DNA of 64,000 nucleotides from Oscillatoria nigro-viridis PCC 7112 (GTDB taxonomy: Bacteria; Cyanobacteriota; Cyanobacteriia; Cyanobacteriales; Microcoleaceae): assembly GCF_000317475.1 (NCBI RefSeq), contig NC_019729.1, positions 3,176,501-3,240,500 of the forward strand. The letters are read 5' to 3'. Below the pieces are notes generated by a model, which saw only the letters and a list, made by a program, of their open reading frames with translations, ran no database searches and was not told where the DNA came from. Each line of letters starts with the position of its first letter. The first letter of the stretch is position 1. Position numbers and translations under genes: made by a program. Below, piece after piece: positions 41,044-50,543 of this stretch.

Positions 41044-41317
41044 ATGTTGTTTTTACTTGCCTTTCTTATTGCTACATCCAGAGTTGTGAGTTTTTCGTAA
41101 AAGCTGATTTTTTCAATAAACCGGCTTATATTTAATTAGTTTATAATCTTTTGCCGATCGCCCTGAACGATCGACTGCTGCGGAGGAAGTCTCCCAAGTG
41201 CGAGCGGAACTTCATTCTGCACGATCGTCGCATCAATTCTCAGCTATAGTCTATTAGGGGAAATTTTACACCAAATGGGATGATACCATAATCCTAAAAC
41301 AGTGTAATTTTTACCCT

Positions 41318-41659
41318 ATGTTGCGAACTTGCAGAACGTCGCGACGCGACAAATGGTTTAGCTGGCTGAGTGAGTCAATGGAAGCTTGGGATTTTTGCCG
41401 TCGGTGGTTCCACGCCACACAAGAAGAAGAAAAAGCCAGAGGCTACAAAGCGCGTTGCAACCTGCTTCTGGTAAAGGTTTTAGGCGTTAATATTGATGCC
41501 GTCAAGCGGTGGGGACCGAGTTTTGAAAAAATGCCAGACCACCACAAGCGTACCTTGTCATACGCTGACACGCTGCGAGAAATGATAGAGGTTGCTGGCA
41601 AAAATGAAGATTTTTTGGAGGAGGTACTAGAACGAATCAAAAACAAATCCAAAAAATAG
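41318..41659 (+). CDS. Hypothetical basic protein
   Basis: 113 aa, soluble, basic and helical. FSWLSESMEAWDFCRRWFHA, RCNLLLVKVLGVNIDAVKRW, GPSFEKMPDHHKRTLSYADT. I do not recognise a family; the pattern resembles small DNA- or RNA-binding helical proteins, but that is a guess. Isolated, with HIP1-rich DNA upstream. Confidence 0.55.
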   Translation: MLRTCRTSRRDKWFSWLSESMEAWDFCRRWFHATQEEEKARGYKARCNLLLVKVLGVNIDAVKRWGPSFEKMPDHHKRTLSYADTLREMIEVAGKNEDFLEEVLERIKNKSKK

Positions 41660-41750
41660 GGGAATATTTACACTAAAATGGTGGTGTCAAGCGGGCTGGA
41701 TGTTGTATTTTTTGGATGTAGCACTCAACTAGCAAAAGCCTTTAATCACT

Positions 41751-42005
41751 GTGACACAGAGTTTTTTATCGAATTCCAGCAGCGACGCCATTCAACTTCC
41801 CGCGTCCCTGCTAACTCCCGACGCAGCAAATCCTGAGAAAGAACCCCTCAAACATCTGCTGATAGGTTCTCCCCAAGCTGTCAGGAGTACAATTTACCTC
41901 CTCCACGCCCGCGGGTACGCTGAGGTTGGTGTCTGGAGTCCCCTGCTACCAACTGCTAAAAGTGGTGAGGTGATGAGTATTTTTGTGAAATACCTTCGCA
42001 TCTAA
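41751..42005 (+). CDS. Small conserved hypothetical protein
   Basis: 84 aa from a GTG start. HLLIGSPQAVRSTIYLLHAR, GYAEVGVWSPLLPTAKSGEV, MSIFVKYLRI. The text resembles a small hypothetical protein I have seen in several cyanobacteria; no function is known. No ribosome binding site of note. Confidence 0.6.
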   Translation: MTQSFLSNSSSDAIQLPASLLTPDAANPEKEPLKHLLIGSPQAVRSTIYLLHARGYAEVGVWSPLLPTAKSGEVMSIFVKYLRI

Positions 42006-42373
42006 TAGATTCAGATTGCATAACACCCCGGAATTATGCTGTGTGCCAAACAATTAGGATTTCCTCTTCCGGGGCACCCCAGGCGGACTGTCACTAGATT
42101 TTTGCTATTTTATATTAACTAAAAATTATTTTTCTGACATCATTCGACCCACGCGCCCTGACCTCAGAAACCTGGTTTCTACGAGATTTTGCGACGAGTC
42201 ACAAAAAATACAAGAAAAAACCGGGTTTCTCTCTCCCTCCCCCCGCAAGCCCCTCTCCCTGCGAGCCCATCCCGCTGATCTCCGGCATTTGAACAGTAAA
42301 TGTAAAAATATGTTGCAAACTTTGTACTGCTGTGTTAAGTTTAGTTACATAAGGTTGAAATTAAACGAGGTTT
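42006..42373. other. Intergenic region upstream of hli, with palindromic repeats
   Basis: Contains AGAAACCTGGTTTCT (42166-42180) and AAAAAACCGGGTTTCT (about 42214-42230), members of the AGAAACCGGGTTTCT family. The hli promoter should be in the last 90 bp; a possible extended -10 is not clear. No other gene. Confidence 0.55.
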
Positions 42374-42523
42374 ATGGTCATGGAAAACAAAGACGCAAAA
42401 GTTGGCTTCACTGAGTTTGCTGAAACCTGGAACGGCCGTTTGGCAATGCTTGGCTTCGTTATCGGCTTAGCTACCGAATTCCTCACCGGTCAAGGCATTC
42501 TCTCTCAAATCGGTTTGATGTAA
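42374..42523 (+). CDS. hli: High-light-inducible protein (Hli/SCP)
   Basis: 49 aa: one membrane helix with the chlorophyll-binding motif E-x-x-N-G-R-x-A-M-x-G-F (FAETWNGRLAMLGFVIGLAT) and tail GILSQIGLM. Hlips dimerise in thylakoids to bind chlorophyll and carotenoid and protect photosystems under stress. ATG at 42374 follows AACGAGG; a second ATG at 42380 is in frame. Stress-controlled expression is expected from the family. Confidence 0.9.
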   Translation: MVMENKDAKVGFTEFAETWNGRLAMLGFVIGLATEFLTGQGILSQIGLM

Positions 42524-42583
42524 TCAGCTCTTGTGCATCATACAATAGCTGAAATTCTGTCGGGCGATCGACCCCACCACAAG

Positions 42584-42648
42584 TGCACTCATCCCCCCCG
42601 CTAATCAGTCCCCTTCATTTTACAGGGAAGGGGATGAGTGCATTTTTT
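42584..42648 (+). terminator. Rho-independent terminator of hli
   Basis: Stem TGCACTCATCCCC / GGGGATGAGTGCA followed by TTTTTT, with an inner CCCCTT/AAGGGG extension. About 60 bp past the hli stop. Confidence 0.85.
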
Positions 42649-42724
42649 ATGAAAAAATTCAACAGATGGCACAAACAAAAATCTTTTTCGTCTCAATATT
42701 TATCGTGAGACTAACTCCAGCAAA

Positions 42725-42937
42725 CTAAGCAATTCCTACCGAATCCAAAATCCTCAATTTAGGAGTCAAAGCAGGAAGCTTCACCAAACCGTCCCGTTTG
42801 TGAGTCCGCGCGCTGTGACCTAAAATCATTTCCGACAGATCCGGCATTTCCTGCCAGCAGTGCGAGCAGAACCAATAAACGCGATTGTGGCGAGCGTGGC
42901 GGAGCAATTGAGAGGAGCAACAAGGGCAACTATTCAT
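42725..42937 (-). CDS. Small zinc-ribbon-like protein
   Basis: 70 aa. Two cysteine knuckles, CPCC near the start and CSHC at about residue 25, fit a small zinc-binding fold (MNSCPCCSSQLLRHARHNRV, YWFCSHCWQEMPDL). The C-terminus is basic then hydrophobic. Function unknown. Monocistronic. Confidence 0.65.
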   Translation of the reverse strand: MNSCPCCSSQLLRHARHNRVYWFCSHCWQEMPDLSEMILGHSARTHKRDGLVKLPALTPKLRILDSVGIA

Positions 42938-43043
42938 GATATTTTAAACCTTTTTTGAAGATATGGAGCGATAACCCAATCATTAGAGAGATTCACGAAT
43001 GCCTGCACATCTCAATTCCAGACACTAAAATAAAAAATCTCTT

Positions 43044-43262
43044 TCAGTCACAGCTTTGAGCGTCTCGCAAGTAGCACTTTTGGAGGCCCAACAGTAACAC
43101 CACAATCAAAAGCTGAACGCTCCAAGGAGCCCAAGAGAAACCCCAAATAAAACAACCCAGCCCGGCCCAAGCCACAAGAACAAAAATATCTTGAGAGGTT
43201 TGCCAGTAAATCCAGACGGCTGCCAGAGAAACTATTAGTAGCAAAATGTAAGCTGAGGGCAT
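43044..43262 (-). CDS. Small membrane protein, hypothetical
   Basis: 72 aa with two strongly hydrophobic segments (AYILLLIVSLAAVWIYW; VQLLIVVLLLGLQKC) and a short middle helix (FVLVAWAGLGCFIWGFSWAP). The short form with many Trp is coherent; an overlapping frame is less protein-like. Function unknown. Confidence 0.5.
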   Translation of the reverse strand: MPSAYILLLIVSLAAVWIYWQTSQDIFVLVAWAGLGCFIWGFSWAPWSVQLLIVVLLLGLQKCYLRDAQSCD

Positions 43263-43466
43263 AGTCGTCTTCTCCCAATGTGTCTGTCAACAGTCAGGAG
43301 CGATCCCTGACGTTCTGCTTAAACATAAAACTAAAACCTGAAGAACTTATGAAGATGAGTGAGTTGTCACAAAAAGTAAAATACTCCTGTCAGCTTATAT
43401 TTGTCCGAGAAATCCACAGGAATATTCAGTTCATGGCTGAGGTCGAATCCGGTTAAATGAACGCAC

Positions 43467-43680
43467 TACCAATAGGGATTTAGGCATCCCTAATTGGTAT
43501 CAATTTCACCCTAAGACCGGCAGGGTTGAAATTGATACCGGACTGAAGTTTGTAGTCTTAAGCTGACAGGAAGAAACGCACGGCACCTAAGTCCCTACAT
43601 ATAGCCTTTCGAGCTCTCATATGAGGTACTCTAGGCCTCCGTCCGCATAGCGCACGGAGGCCTGTGCGGGCATACCTCAC
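43467..43680. other. Structured intergenic region: three successive strong hairpins
   Basis: Hairpin 1: CCAATAGGGAT / ATCCCTAATTGG (about 43469-43499). Hairpin 2: ATCAATTTCACCCT / AGGGTTGAAATTGAT (about 43499-43538). Hairpin 3: AGGCCTCCGT at 43633-43642 pairs perfectly with ACGGAGGCCT at 43654-43663, with outer GAGGTA/TACCTC. No gene seen in 43263-43826. Could be a non-coding RNA or repeat cluster; no known RNA family was recognised. Confidence 0.5.
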
Positions 43681-43826
43681 CACGCTTGAGAACCGCTGTA
43701 TATCCTGTCCGATCGACCGGATTCGATCTACTAAGGAACCATAGCAAAGAAACCAAGTTTTTTTAACTCTCTTTGCCTGCAAAACTACTACTTGAAAAGC
43801 TCCACAATTCAATGGGCGCGATCGAT

Positions 43827-44219
43827 CTATTCTTGCTCCCAGCCCAAAGCCTCAGCGACCTGAGCCGCCAAAAACATCGGTTCAAAAGGCTTAGCAATCA
43901 CGCTCACTACCCCCAAATCCGCGAACATCCGCCTGTCCCCAGCAAGAGCCTTAGCTGTCAATAAAATTACCGGAATGTGCTGCGTAGCATTATTAGCTTT
44001 TAACTGTAGAAAAGTAGTAGGCCCGTCTTGGTCGGGCATCATCACGTCCAATAGAATAGCATCAGGCTGTTCGGCAAGAGCCTTAGCAACGCCCTCGCGG
44101 CCCGAACTCGCTGTCAGGACTTCCCAGCCCCCCACCATCTCAAGACTGACTTGAGCTACTTCCCGAATATCTTCCGCATCGTCAATAACCAAGATGCGCT
44201 TGGCAGTCAAAATTAACAT
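43827..44219 (-). CDS. Single-domain response regulator (CheY-like receiver)
   Basis: 130 aa, receiver only. RILVIDDAEDIREVAQVSLE with the acidic pocket, phospho-acceptor Asp in AILLDVMMPDQDGPTTF, Thr in VILLTAKA, and Lys in SVIAKPFEP. No output domain, so it works by protein contact. Encoded on the minus strand, downstream of a large PAS histidine kinase on the same strand but 464 bp away, so coupling with it is possible but not shown. Confidence 0.9.
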   Translation of the reverse strand: MLILTAKRILVIDDAEDIREVAQVSLEMVGGWEVLTASSGREGVAKALAEQPDAILLDVMMPDQDGPTTFLQLKANNATQHIPVILLTAKALAGDRRMFADLGVVSVIAKPFEPMFLAAQVAEALGWEQE

Positions 44220-44683
44220 TTTTTTAGTAATGAGAACTAATCACAGATTAGAGGCGAAAAGTGAATATTTTGTAAAGCAAATTATCTTATATCAATTCTG
44301 GTTACACTCAGACATGATGGGGAGCGATCCGTGGGGGAATGTGGAATTGTGCGACCTTGACTCGATCGTGCCCATTCAACCGGAAACGATATTTCCCGAT
44401 CGGACTTTACAGTAAACTTTCAAAACTGTATAGCAGATTTTGAAGAAAGAAGGAACAAGGAAGACCGAAGTTGCCATCGACCGGCAGGGTTTTAACTAAG
44501 AACGTCCTAACCGTCTGGCGCGGTGGCTGTAAAATATCCCACCCAAAAAAAGCCGCTTTTCGACCTCAAATTGTGCTTTTTGCCCGCAGTCCCCAAACAG
44601 CAGAAAAGGCTGAGATTGTTTGTCGATGACTCGATCGAACAATCTGCACAAAATCAGTAACGTTGGCTACACCTGGGTAGAAA
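44220..44683. other. Intergenic spacer, no gene
   Basis: I see nothing coding. Imperfect ATATCAATTCTGG repeat half near 44290. No clear terminator for the kinase gene. Confidence 0.5.
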
Positions 44684-47251
44684 TTAACTTTTAGTTGCCA
44701 GCCCCTCCCTCAGAAGTGGCAGACTTAAGAAAAAAGTGCTGCCCTCCCCCAAAACGCTCTCCACCCACATCCGCCCCCCGTGCTGCTGCACGATACTGCG
44801 ACAAATAGCCAGCCCCAAACCAGTACCTCCCTTCTGGCGAGAATCAGAAGCATCAACTTGTTGAAAGCGTTCAAAGACCATCTCCAGTTTGTCTGACGGA
44901 ATACCCCGCCCTTGGTCTTTCACAGCAATCACGATGTACCACGAGCTCGGAACTGGCAAATGCGGAGGCGCGGCGGCAGGCTCAGGAGACAACACAGACG
45001 GAGACGACACCGACTTGTGCGCTGCTTTTTCTGCCAAATCCGGATTGTGGGTCAACTCCGCACTCAGCCAAACCGTAGCGCCGGAGGGAGAAAATTTTAT
45101 AGCATTACTGAGTAAATTTGTCAAGGCTTGAATTAGCCGATCGGGAACAGCTTGCAATTGGGCCCCCACAGGCTTCACCGACAGAGTAACCCCCGCCTGC
45201 TGAGCCATTCCCTGCATCTCGTCAGCCGCCTGCAACATCAGCTCAGCCACATTGCAAGTTTGTTTGATGGCAGTGCTGTAACTCGACTCCATCCGCTCTA
45301 AATCTAGGATGTCGTTGACCAAGCGCACCAAACGGTTAGTGTTAGTGACAGCAATCTCCAGCATCCGCTTAGCTTTCTGGGGGTAAGCGTCAAGCACGCC
45401 ACTGTTGAGGAGGCCGAGGGCGCCGTGAATTGAGGTCATGGGCGTCCGCAGTTCGTGGCTGACAACAGAGATGAATTCATCTTTCATGCGCTCGACGGCA
45501 AGCTGCTCGGTGATATCTTTAAAAGTCACTACAGCTCCAATAATTTCGCCTTGTTCTCGCATCGGAGCGACAACGTACTCAACCGGAAAACTGCTGCCGT
45601 CTCGCCGCCAAAAAATCTCATCGGTGACGCGCCGCGCCTCTCCGTCTTCCAAAGTGGCTAAAATTTGAGAACTTACCCGGTTCGGCAGCAGTTTGCCCGC
45701 CTGCGGTGCGGCGCAGTGCGGGACAAGTTGAGAGCCTGAATTGAGGTCTGTTGCAGGTGAGAGTTGCTGGATCGCCCTCGAGCATTCTTCCTGTGAACGG
45801 TGTAAGCTTTCATAGAGCGGTCGATCGATCAATTGCTTCGATTCGCACCCAGCCATTCTCACAGCCGCAGGATTGACAAAAGTTACTTTTCCCTGTTTGT
45901 TCAACCCGCAAATTCCTTCTCCTGCGGAGAACAAAATCATTTCTGTTTGGTGGCGGAGTTGTTCAAAGGCTTTTTCGACTCGCTTGCTGTCGCTGATGTC
46001 GCGAGAGATTGTCGAAACGCCCGTTACCGCTCCAGTCGCGTCTTTAATCGGAGAAATCGTCAGGGACACATCTATCTGTTGGCCATCCTTCCGCAAGTGC
46101 ACGGTTTCGTAATGGTCGATGGTGGCTCCCGCCCTAATATTTTCCAATATTTGAGGCATTTCCTTGGGGCGTTCGGGTATGGCTAAAATCTCGATCGACT
46201 GCCCCTTGATTTCCGCCGCGCAGTAGCCGTAAATCTTCTCGGCTCCTGTGTTCCAGCTCTGAATTGTCCCGGTGAGGGTTTTGCTGATTATACCGTCGTC
46301 GGAAGACTCGACAATCGACGCTAAGCGCACGAGTTCGTCTCTAGCTTGCTTGTATTCCGTGATGTCGCGGCCCAAAATCACGATACTTTTGCGTCTGCCG
46401 TCGGGGTGAAATACGGGTACTTTAATCACGTCGTAGATTTTCACAGTACCGTTTGAGCGGGGAATCATTTCTTCCCCCCTAGAAAGCTTACCTTTTGCCC
46501 ACGCTTCTCGATCGCTGACCTCGCACGCCTGTAGCGCCTCGCGGTAAAAACTGCTGAGTTCTCCTAGCTGAAAATCTTTAAGCCCGCGGTAGTCTATTTT
46601 TTCTAGCTCGAACACTTCCAATATCGCTTGATTTGCCTCCTGCCACCTGCCCTCGCCATCTTTGAAGCAGACAATATCTGGCATGGCATTCATCAGCAAG
46701 TCGAGATAGGAGTTTTCTCGCCGTGCAGCTTCTACCTCCGCCCGCTTGGCGATTTCCCGTTGCAGGTTTTCGTTTGCCGTTTGCAGCGAGTCGATTAACA
46801 AACTTTCTCTAAAAGTCCTTTCTTTAATCACTTCCTGAAGTCTGTGGAGTTTTAGCGACAGCCGCCTGCGGGCCAACAAATTCTCTACCCGCAAGTGCAG
46901 TTGGGCGGGTTCGGCGGGACTTACTATCAAATCGTCAATTCTGCGTTCGACTTGTTTTGCCTGCTGCGAAAATAGCTGCTCAAAAAGAGCAGGCGTTTGG
47001 GATTTACTAACAAGCAAAAACGGTAAAAATATCGGCTCTGCGGCAGCTTTTAATGATTCTACCAGCGATCCGATGCGCTCGAAATTGGCCTCGTCGAGAA
47101 TGCACAAGTCAAAAGCGATTTGGGGAATGGGAAATTCGGAGTTGGGATCTAAAGCGCGATCGAGTACGATCACCTCATGCTCCCTGTTGAGGTGGGCGAT
47201 CGGCAAATTAAGTTGTTGGTGGCGATCGACCAAGAGTAAAATGCGGCTCAT
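44684..47251 (-). CDS. Multi-PAS sensor histidine kinase with N-terminal receiver-like domain
   Basis: 855 aa, cytoplasmic. The first about 130 residues look like a degenerate receiver (ILLLVDRHQQLNLPIAHL; FDLCILDEANFERI), then a coiled coil (about 135-170), three PAS domains with PAC motifs (about 185-570), HisKA with SVVSHELRTPMTSIHGALG (His near residue 600), and a C-terminal HATPase with N-box LLSNAIKFSPSG, G1 DQGRGIP and G2 GGTGLGLAI. A Pro/Ser/Ala-rich insert sits within the ATPase. Stimulus unknown. Confidence 0.88.
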   Translation of the reverse strand: MSRILLLVDRHQQLNLPIAHLNREHEVIVLDRALDPNSEFPIPQIAFDLCILDEANFERIGSLVESLKAAAEPIFLPFLLVSKSQTPALFEQLFSQQAKQVERRIDDLIVSPAEPAQLHLRVENLLARRRLSLKLHRLQEVIKERTFRESLLIDSLQTANENLQREIAKRAEVEAARRENSYLDLLMNAMPDIVCFKDGEGRWQEANQAILEVFELEKIDYRGLKDFQLGELSSFYREALQACEVSDREAWAKGKLSRGEEMIPRSNGTVKIYDVIKVPVFHPDGRRKSIVILGRDITEYKQARDELVRLASIVESSDDGIISKTLTGTIQSWNTGAEKIYGYCAAEIKGQSIEILAIPERPKEMPQILENIRAGATIDHYETVHLRKDGQQIDVSLTISPIKDATGAVTGVSTISRDISDSKRVEKAFEQLRHQTEMILFSAGEGICGLNKQGKVTFVNPAAVRMAGCESKQLIDRPLYESLHRSQEECSRAIQQLSPATDLNSGSQLVPHCAAPQAGKLLPNRVSSQILATLEDGEARRVTDEIFWRRDGSSFPVEYVVAPMREQGEIIGAVVTFKDITEQLAVERMKDEFISVVSHELRTPMTSIHGALGLLNSGVLDAYPQKAKRMLEIAVTNTNRLVRLVNDILDLERMESSYSTAIKQTCNVAELMLQAADEMQGMAQQAGVTLSVKPVGAQLQAVPDRLIQALTNLLSNAIKFSPSGATVWLSAELTHNPDLAEKAAHKSVSSPSVLSPEPAAAPPHLPVPSSWYIVIAVKDQGRGIPSDKLEMVFERFQQVDASDSRQKGGTGLGLAICRSIVQQHGGRMWVESVLGEGSTFFLSLPLLREGLATKS

Positions 47252-47612
47252 TAGTTTGTTAATTTCCCCATGACTAATGATATGATGTCCGGTAAATTAA
47301 CCATTATATATTTGGTAGTCAGGACTTAAGCCCTATTTTTTATGAGGAATGAAGCCCTCACTACCAACAAATTTTACAGCCTTAGATCGACCGGACGCGA
47401 TCGAAATTATCGAGGCATTAAGTAGCCAGAGTTGAAGCCCCAATTTAATATAATTTGATAATTATTTAATTGTTTGTCGGTTCAAAAAATGACTAATGAC
47501 TCCTGACTAATTCAGGGGGCGGGTTTATATTTATTTGGGTTGTCAGTTCTATGAAAGCTGGTGCAACCCGCCCCTACAGCCTAAGGACTAATGACCGATC
47601 GCTAATGACTTT
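47252..47612. repeat. Intergenic repeats, including a short GGGGCGGGTTT copy
   Basis: At 47513-47579 a short member of the GTAGGGGCGGG family (CAGGGGGCGGGTTTATA .. AACCCGCCCCTACAGC). At about 47315-47365 GTAGTCAGGACTTAAGCCC and a GAAGCCCTCACTAC counterpart. No gene. Confidence 0.6.
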
Positions 47613-49859
47613 TTACGGCATTCCGATCGGAATCAAAGCATCTTCCGGCATACAGCTAGAGTAACGATCCCCTTCCGATAAAACCGCAATCAGCCTCACC
47701 TGCCAGTCGGGCATAATCTGCAAATCCGCCCAGGGCACTGCTACCTCCAAACATTTATCCACTCCCACTTGGGCGCGGCTAATGCGGGGCTGCCACTCAT
47801 CGCCCTCTTCTGCTTCCTGAAACCAAATCGATTTCGTCAGCAAATTAATCTCTAACTGATGGTGGTATCGATAGTTTAGCGGTGCTTCGTCAGGCACACC
47901 CAACAGCGGAATCAGACTGTTGTGCATCGTGCGATCGGGATAAAACCAGAACAAATTTAACTGCTGCGGGCAATCAATTCCCGGCCGCACCCCTACCTTG
48001 AAGTCGGCACGAATGTAAAAATTCAAGTGGTCAACCCCGTACCAAAGCCGCTGAATTGCCGAACTCCGGTGCATCGTACCCCTTGCTCCCCCAACTTCAA
48101 TCCGACCGGCTTTGTCCCAATCCTGTTCGTTGCCGATACCGTCAATCACCGGGTGAATAAAGCTCAGCGGCAGGTGGTCGCCTTGAACCTGGTGCACCTC
48201 TACTTGCCGTCGCACTTCCGGGGGTATCGGCTCGCCGAGAGCTTCGTAAATTCCCGCTACGTGTTCCCGAAATAGCTGGTCGAACATGGCATCTTGGTTC
48301 GAGGTGTGACCTTCGCCAAACCACCAGAACCAGTCGGAACCTTCGGCAGCGTAAAGCGCTTCCCAAGCTTCTGGGTTGCTTTCTTCTGTGGCCTCTGGAT
48401 GGTTTGCCAGCATTTGTCTCGCGGGCCCTAACAAGTCCCAAGCGCGATTTTTCGCGGGATCGCCGATCCAAGTTGTCAGGGAACCGTCCACCCAGGAACC
48501 CGTGTGCAGTTGGGCTGCGGGAATTGTTTCGGTTGCTGGGAATTTGTCGAGAAATTCTGAGACTGTGACTAATTTGATATCTGGATTGTCGCTGAGAGTT
48601 TGATAGAGGGATTCTAAGAACGGTTTGCCGTCTTGGGGATAGAATTCCCAGCAATTTTCGCCGTCTAGGGCGATCGTCACTAACCAGGGATTTTCTAAAG
48701 CTGTTTGACCGCCGGACTGTCGGTGTTTGAGAGTTCTGCCGATCGCTTCTAAGTGTCCCACTAAATCTGATGCTGCTTTTTTCGGTTCCATCGAACCGTA
48801 AGTAAACCCGATCAAGTCGGACAATCTGTGGTCTCTAAATACTATAGCTAAATCGCCGTCAGGAGTTTCTAAACGGTAAGGGCGATATAAAAATTCTGGT
48901 TCGCAGACATTCCCTGTCGCGTCGCGGTTGAAAAAGTGTTTAATTGTCCACCCCAATACTGCTTCGTCCGAGACAATCCATTTAAAGCCTTGTTTGGCAA
49001 TGTAGGGCAAAATTTCCGGGCTGACTGCTTGTTCCGACGGCCACAAACCGCGCGGTTGGCAATCAAACCGGTCTTGATACATTTCCCAGGCTTTTCTCAG
49101 GTGTCGGGGAATATCTTCTTCCCACTGAAACCGCTGTTGTGGCAGCGTCATGTTTGGAATAGCTATGCGGCCGCCGTTGGTGTCGGCAAGCAGCGGTAAA
49201 ATCGGGTGCGTGTAGGGGGTTGTGGAGACTTCCAACTGTCCCTGGGCTTGCATTTTACGGTGCTGGGGAATGATGCGAGCGAGGATTTCTTTTTGTTTTG
49301 AGTAGATATTTTTTCTGTCTACCAAACTAAAATTTTGTCCTTGTTTCAGCCACCCTGCAATCTCGGGGTCGTCCCAAAACAGCGGGTCAATCCAAGCTAA
49401 ATTGTGCCAGGCCAGCAAGTCGCTAAAATCCTGCAATTTCCAGTTTGCCAAACACCACTGAATGCCTTTTTCCTGCCGCTGAGTGTAGAGTTGAGCGTAG
49501 CGGCGGTGCGGCTGAATCAGGGTGTGGTAATTGGCGTCAAAGAAGTGTTCTAAAATGAACTCTTGTTCTTCGATATTTAGAGTTTCTGCTGGCTTTAATG
49601 TCACCGCCAAGTAAGGATCTAATGCTCTGTCTGCGATGCAGTCTTCTATCTGCAAAATCAAGGATGGAACCAGGTTTACGGTTTGATGCAGCTTGGGATA
49701 TTTTGCCAGCATTAGCACTAAATCCAAGTAGTCTTTGACTCCGTGCAAGCGCACCCAAGGCAGTCGGTACTGGGTTCCTCCTGCGCTAGCTGATACTCGG
49801 GATTTGTAGAGCGGTTGGTGTTGGTGCCAAATGAAGGCTACATAAAGGGGGTGAGACAT
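47613..49859 (-). CDS. Glycoside hydrolase family 57 (alpha-amylase/alpha-glucan-acting)
   Basis: 748 aa from the ATG of MSHPLYVAFIWHQHQPLYKS. GH57 conserved regions: HQHQP near the N-terminus, GLWPSEQAVSPEI with the likely nucleophile Glu, and TIALDGENCWEFYPQDGKPF with the likely acid Asp. The C-terminal third is a separate beta domain. Acts on alpha-glucans such as glycogen, in line with glgA elsewhere in the window. The frame extends 29 codons upstream, but only through GGTAATT/TTGCCAA repeats, so the extension is rejected. Confidence 0.85.
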   Translation of the reverse strand: MSHPLYVAFIWHQHQPLYKSRVSASAGGTQYRLPWVRLHGVKDYLDLVLMLAKYPKLHQTVNLVPSLILQIEDCIADRALDPYLAVTLKPAETLNIEEQEFILEHFFDANYHTLIQPHRRYAQLYTQRQEKGIQWCLANWKLQDFSDLLAWHNLAWIDPLFWDDPEIAGWLKQGQNFSLVDRKNIYSKQKEILARIIPQHRKMQAQGQLEVSTTPYTHPILPLLADTNGGRIAIPNMTLPQQRFQWEEDIPRHLRKAWEMYQDRFDCQPRGLWPSEQAVSPEILPYIAKQGFKWIVSDEAVLGWTIKHFFNRDATGNVCEPEFLYRPYRLETPDGDLAIVFRDHRLSDLIGFTYGSMEPKKAASDLVGHLEAIGRTLKHRQSGGQTALENPWLVTIALDGENCWEFYPQDGKPFLESLYQTLSDNPDIKLVTVSEFLDKFPATETIPAAQLHTGSWVDGSLTTWIGDPAKNRAWDLLGPARQMLANHPEATEESNPEAWEALYAAEGSDWFWWFGEGHTSNQDAMFDQLFREHVAGIYEALGEPIPPEVRRQVEVHQVQGDHLPLSFIHPVIDGIGNEQDWDKAGRIEVGGARGTMHRSSAIQRLWYGVDHLNFYIRADFKVGVRPGIDCPQQLNLFWFYPDRTMHNSLIPLLGVPDEAPLNYRYHHQLEINLLTKSIWFQEAEEGDEWQPRISRAQVGVDKCLEVAVPWADLQIMPDWQVRLIAVLSEGDRYSSCMPEDALIPIGMP

Positions 49860-50024
49860 TGAATTTGGTAATTGGTAATTGGTAATTGAATTTGGTAATT
49901 GGCAATTGACAATTAAATTTGGTAATTGGTAACTGTCAACTGTCAACTGTCAACTGGTAATTGGTAACAGTCAACAGTCAACTGTCAACCGTCAACCGTC
50001 AACTGCCAACTGCCAACTGACTAA
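49860..50024. repeat. Short tandem repeats (TTGGTAA and AACTGTC heptamers)
   Basis: Successive blocks of GGTAATT, CAACTGT, CAACAGT and CAACCGT heptamers fill the gap between the GH57 and NifU-like genes, with no other sequence. Confidence 0.85.
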
Positions 50025-50261
50025 TTACATTACCTGTTCGACTTCGGCAATTTCTGGGATAGCCTCGCGCAGGCGACGTTCAATGCCCATTCTCAGAGTC
50101 ATTGTGGAACTCGGGCAAGAGCCACAAGCTCCTTGCAGTCTCAGGTGTACCACTGGGCCGTCAATTTCTACGAGTTCGACGTTGCCACCGTCGGATATCA
50201 GGTAGGGGCGCATTTCATCGAGAACTGTTTCGACGTTATCTCTGGTTAGTGCTAGTGTCAT
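50025..50261 (-). CDS. NifU-like Fe-S scaffold protein
   Basis: 78 aa from the ATG of [20 protein letters not shown]. Single NifU C-terminal domain with the CGSCP motif ([20 protein letters not shown]) that holds a [4Fe-4S] or [2Fe-2S] cluster. In cyanobacteria such proteins (CnfU type) supply clusters to photosystem I. The frame is open 117 bp further upstream without homology. Standard length. Confidence 0.9.
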   Translation of the reverse strand: MTLALTRDNVETVLDEMRPYLISDGGNVELVEIDGPVVHLRLQGACGSCPSSTMTLRMGIERRLREAIPEIAEVEQVM

Positions 50262-50344
50262 ATTTCGCCTCTGTGATGATTTCTTGCAGTTAATGAAAGT
50301 TCGATTTGACTCAAGGACAGCATTCTCAACCCGCGCGGGATTTA

Positions 50345-50411
50345 AGAAACCGGGTTTTTTGATAAAATACTTAGGCACTCAGGTGAGCCTGCGGCAGGAA
50401 ACCCGGTTTCT
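50345..50411. repeat. AGAAACCGGGTTT inverted repeat with spacer
   Basis: Arms AGAAACCGGGTTT (50345-50357) and AAACCCGGTTTCT (50399-50411). Same family as 7171-7203. A weaker relative (AAACCGTTTTATTTAAGAAA..CCGGTTTTTT) follows at 50505-50536. Gap between NifU-like and DUF3386 genes, no gene otherwise. Confidence 0.7.
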
Positions 50412-50543
50412 GTCACGCTGATGCTCGATCCCAATTAGCTCTCTGGTTCGATCGTAGCCTTACTTGCTGCCAAATCAAGTTGATTCTGATAGGTTATCCA
50501 AAAAAAACCGTTTTATTTAAGAAATCCGGTTTTTTGGTTAGCG

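Noticed and set aside
43558..43812. 84-aa minus-strand frame
   Set aside because: It runs through a perfect 10-bp hairpin and has no protein-like features; a structured RNA or repeat is a better reading.
49860..49946. N-terminal extension of the GH57 protein
   Set aside because: It is translation of the GGTAATT repeat; the GH57 HQHQP motif follows closely after the internal ATG.
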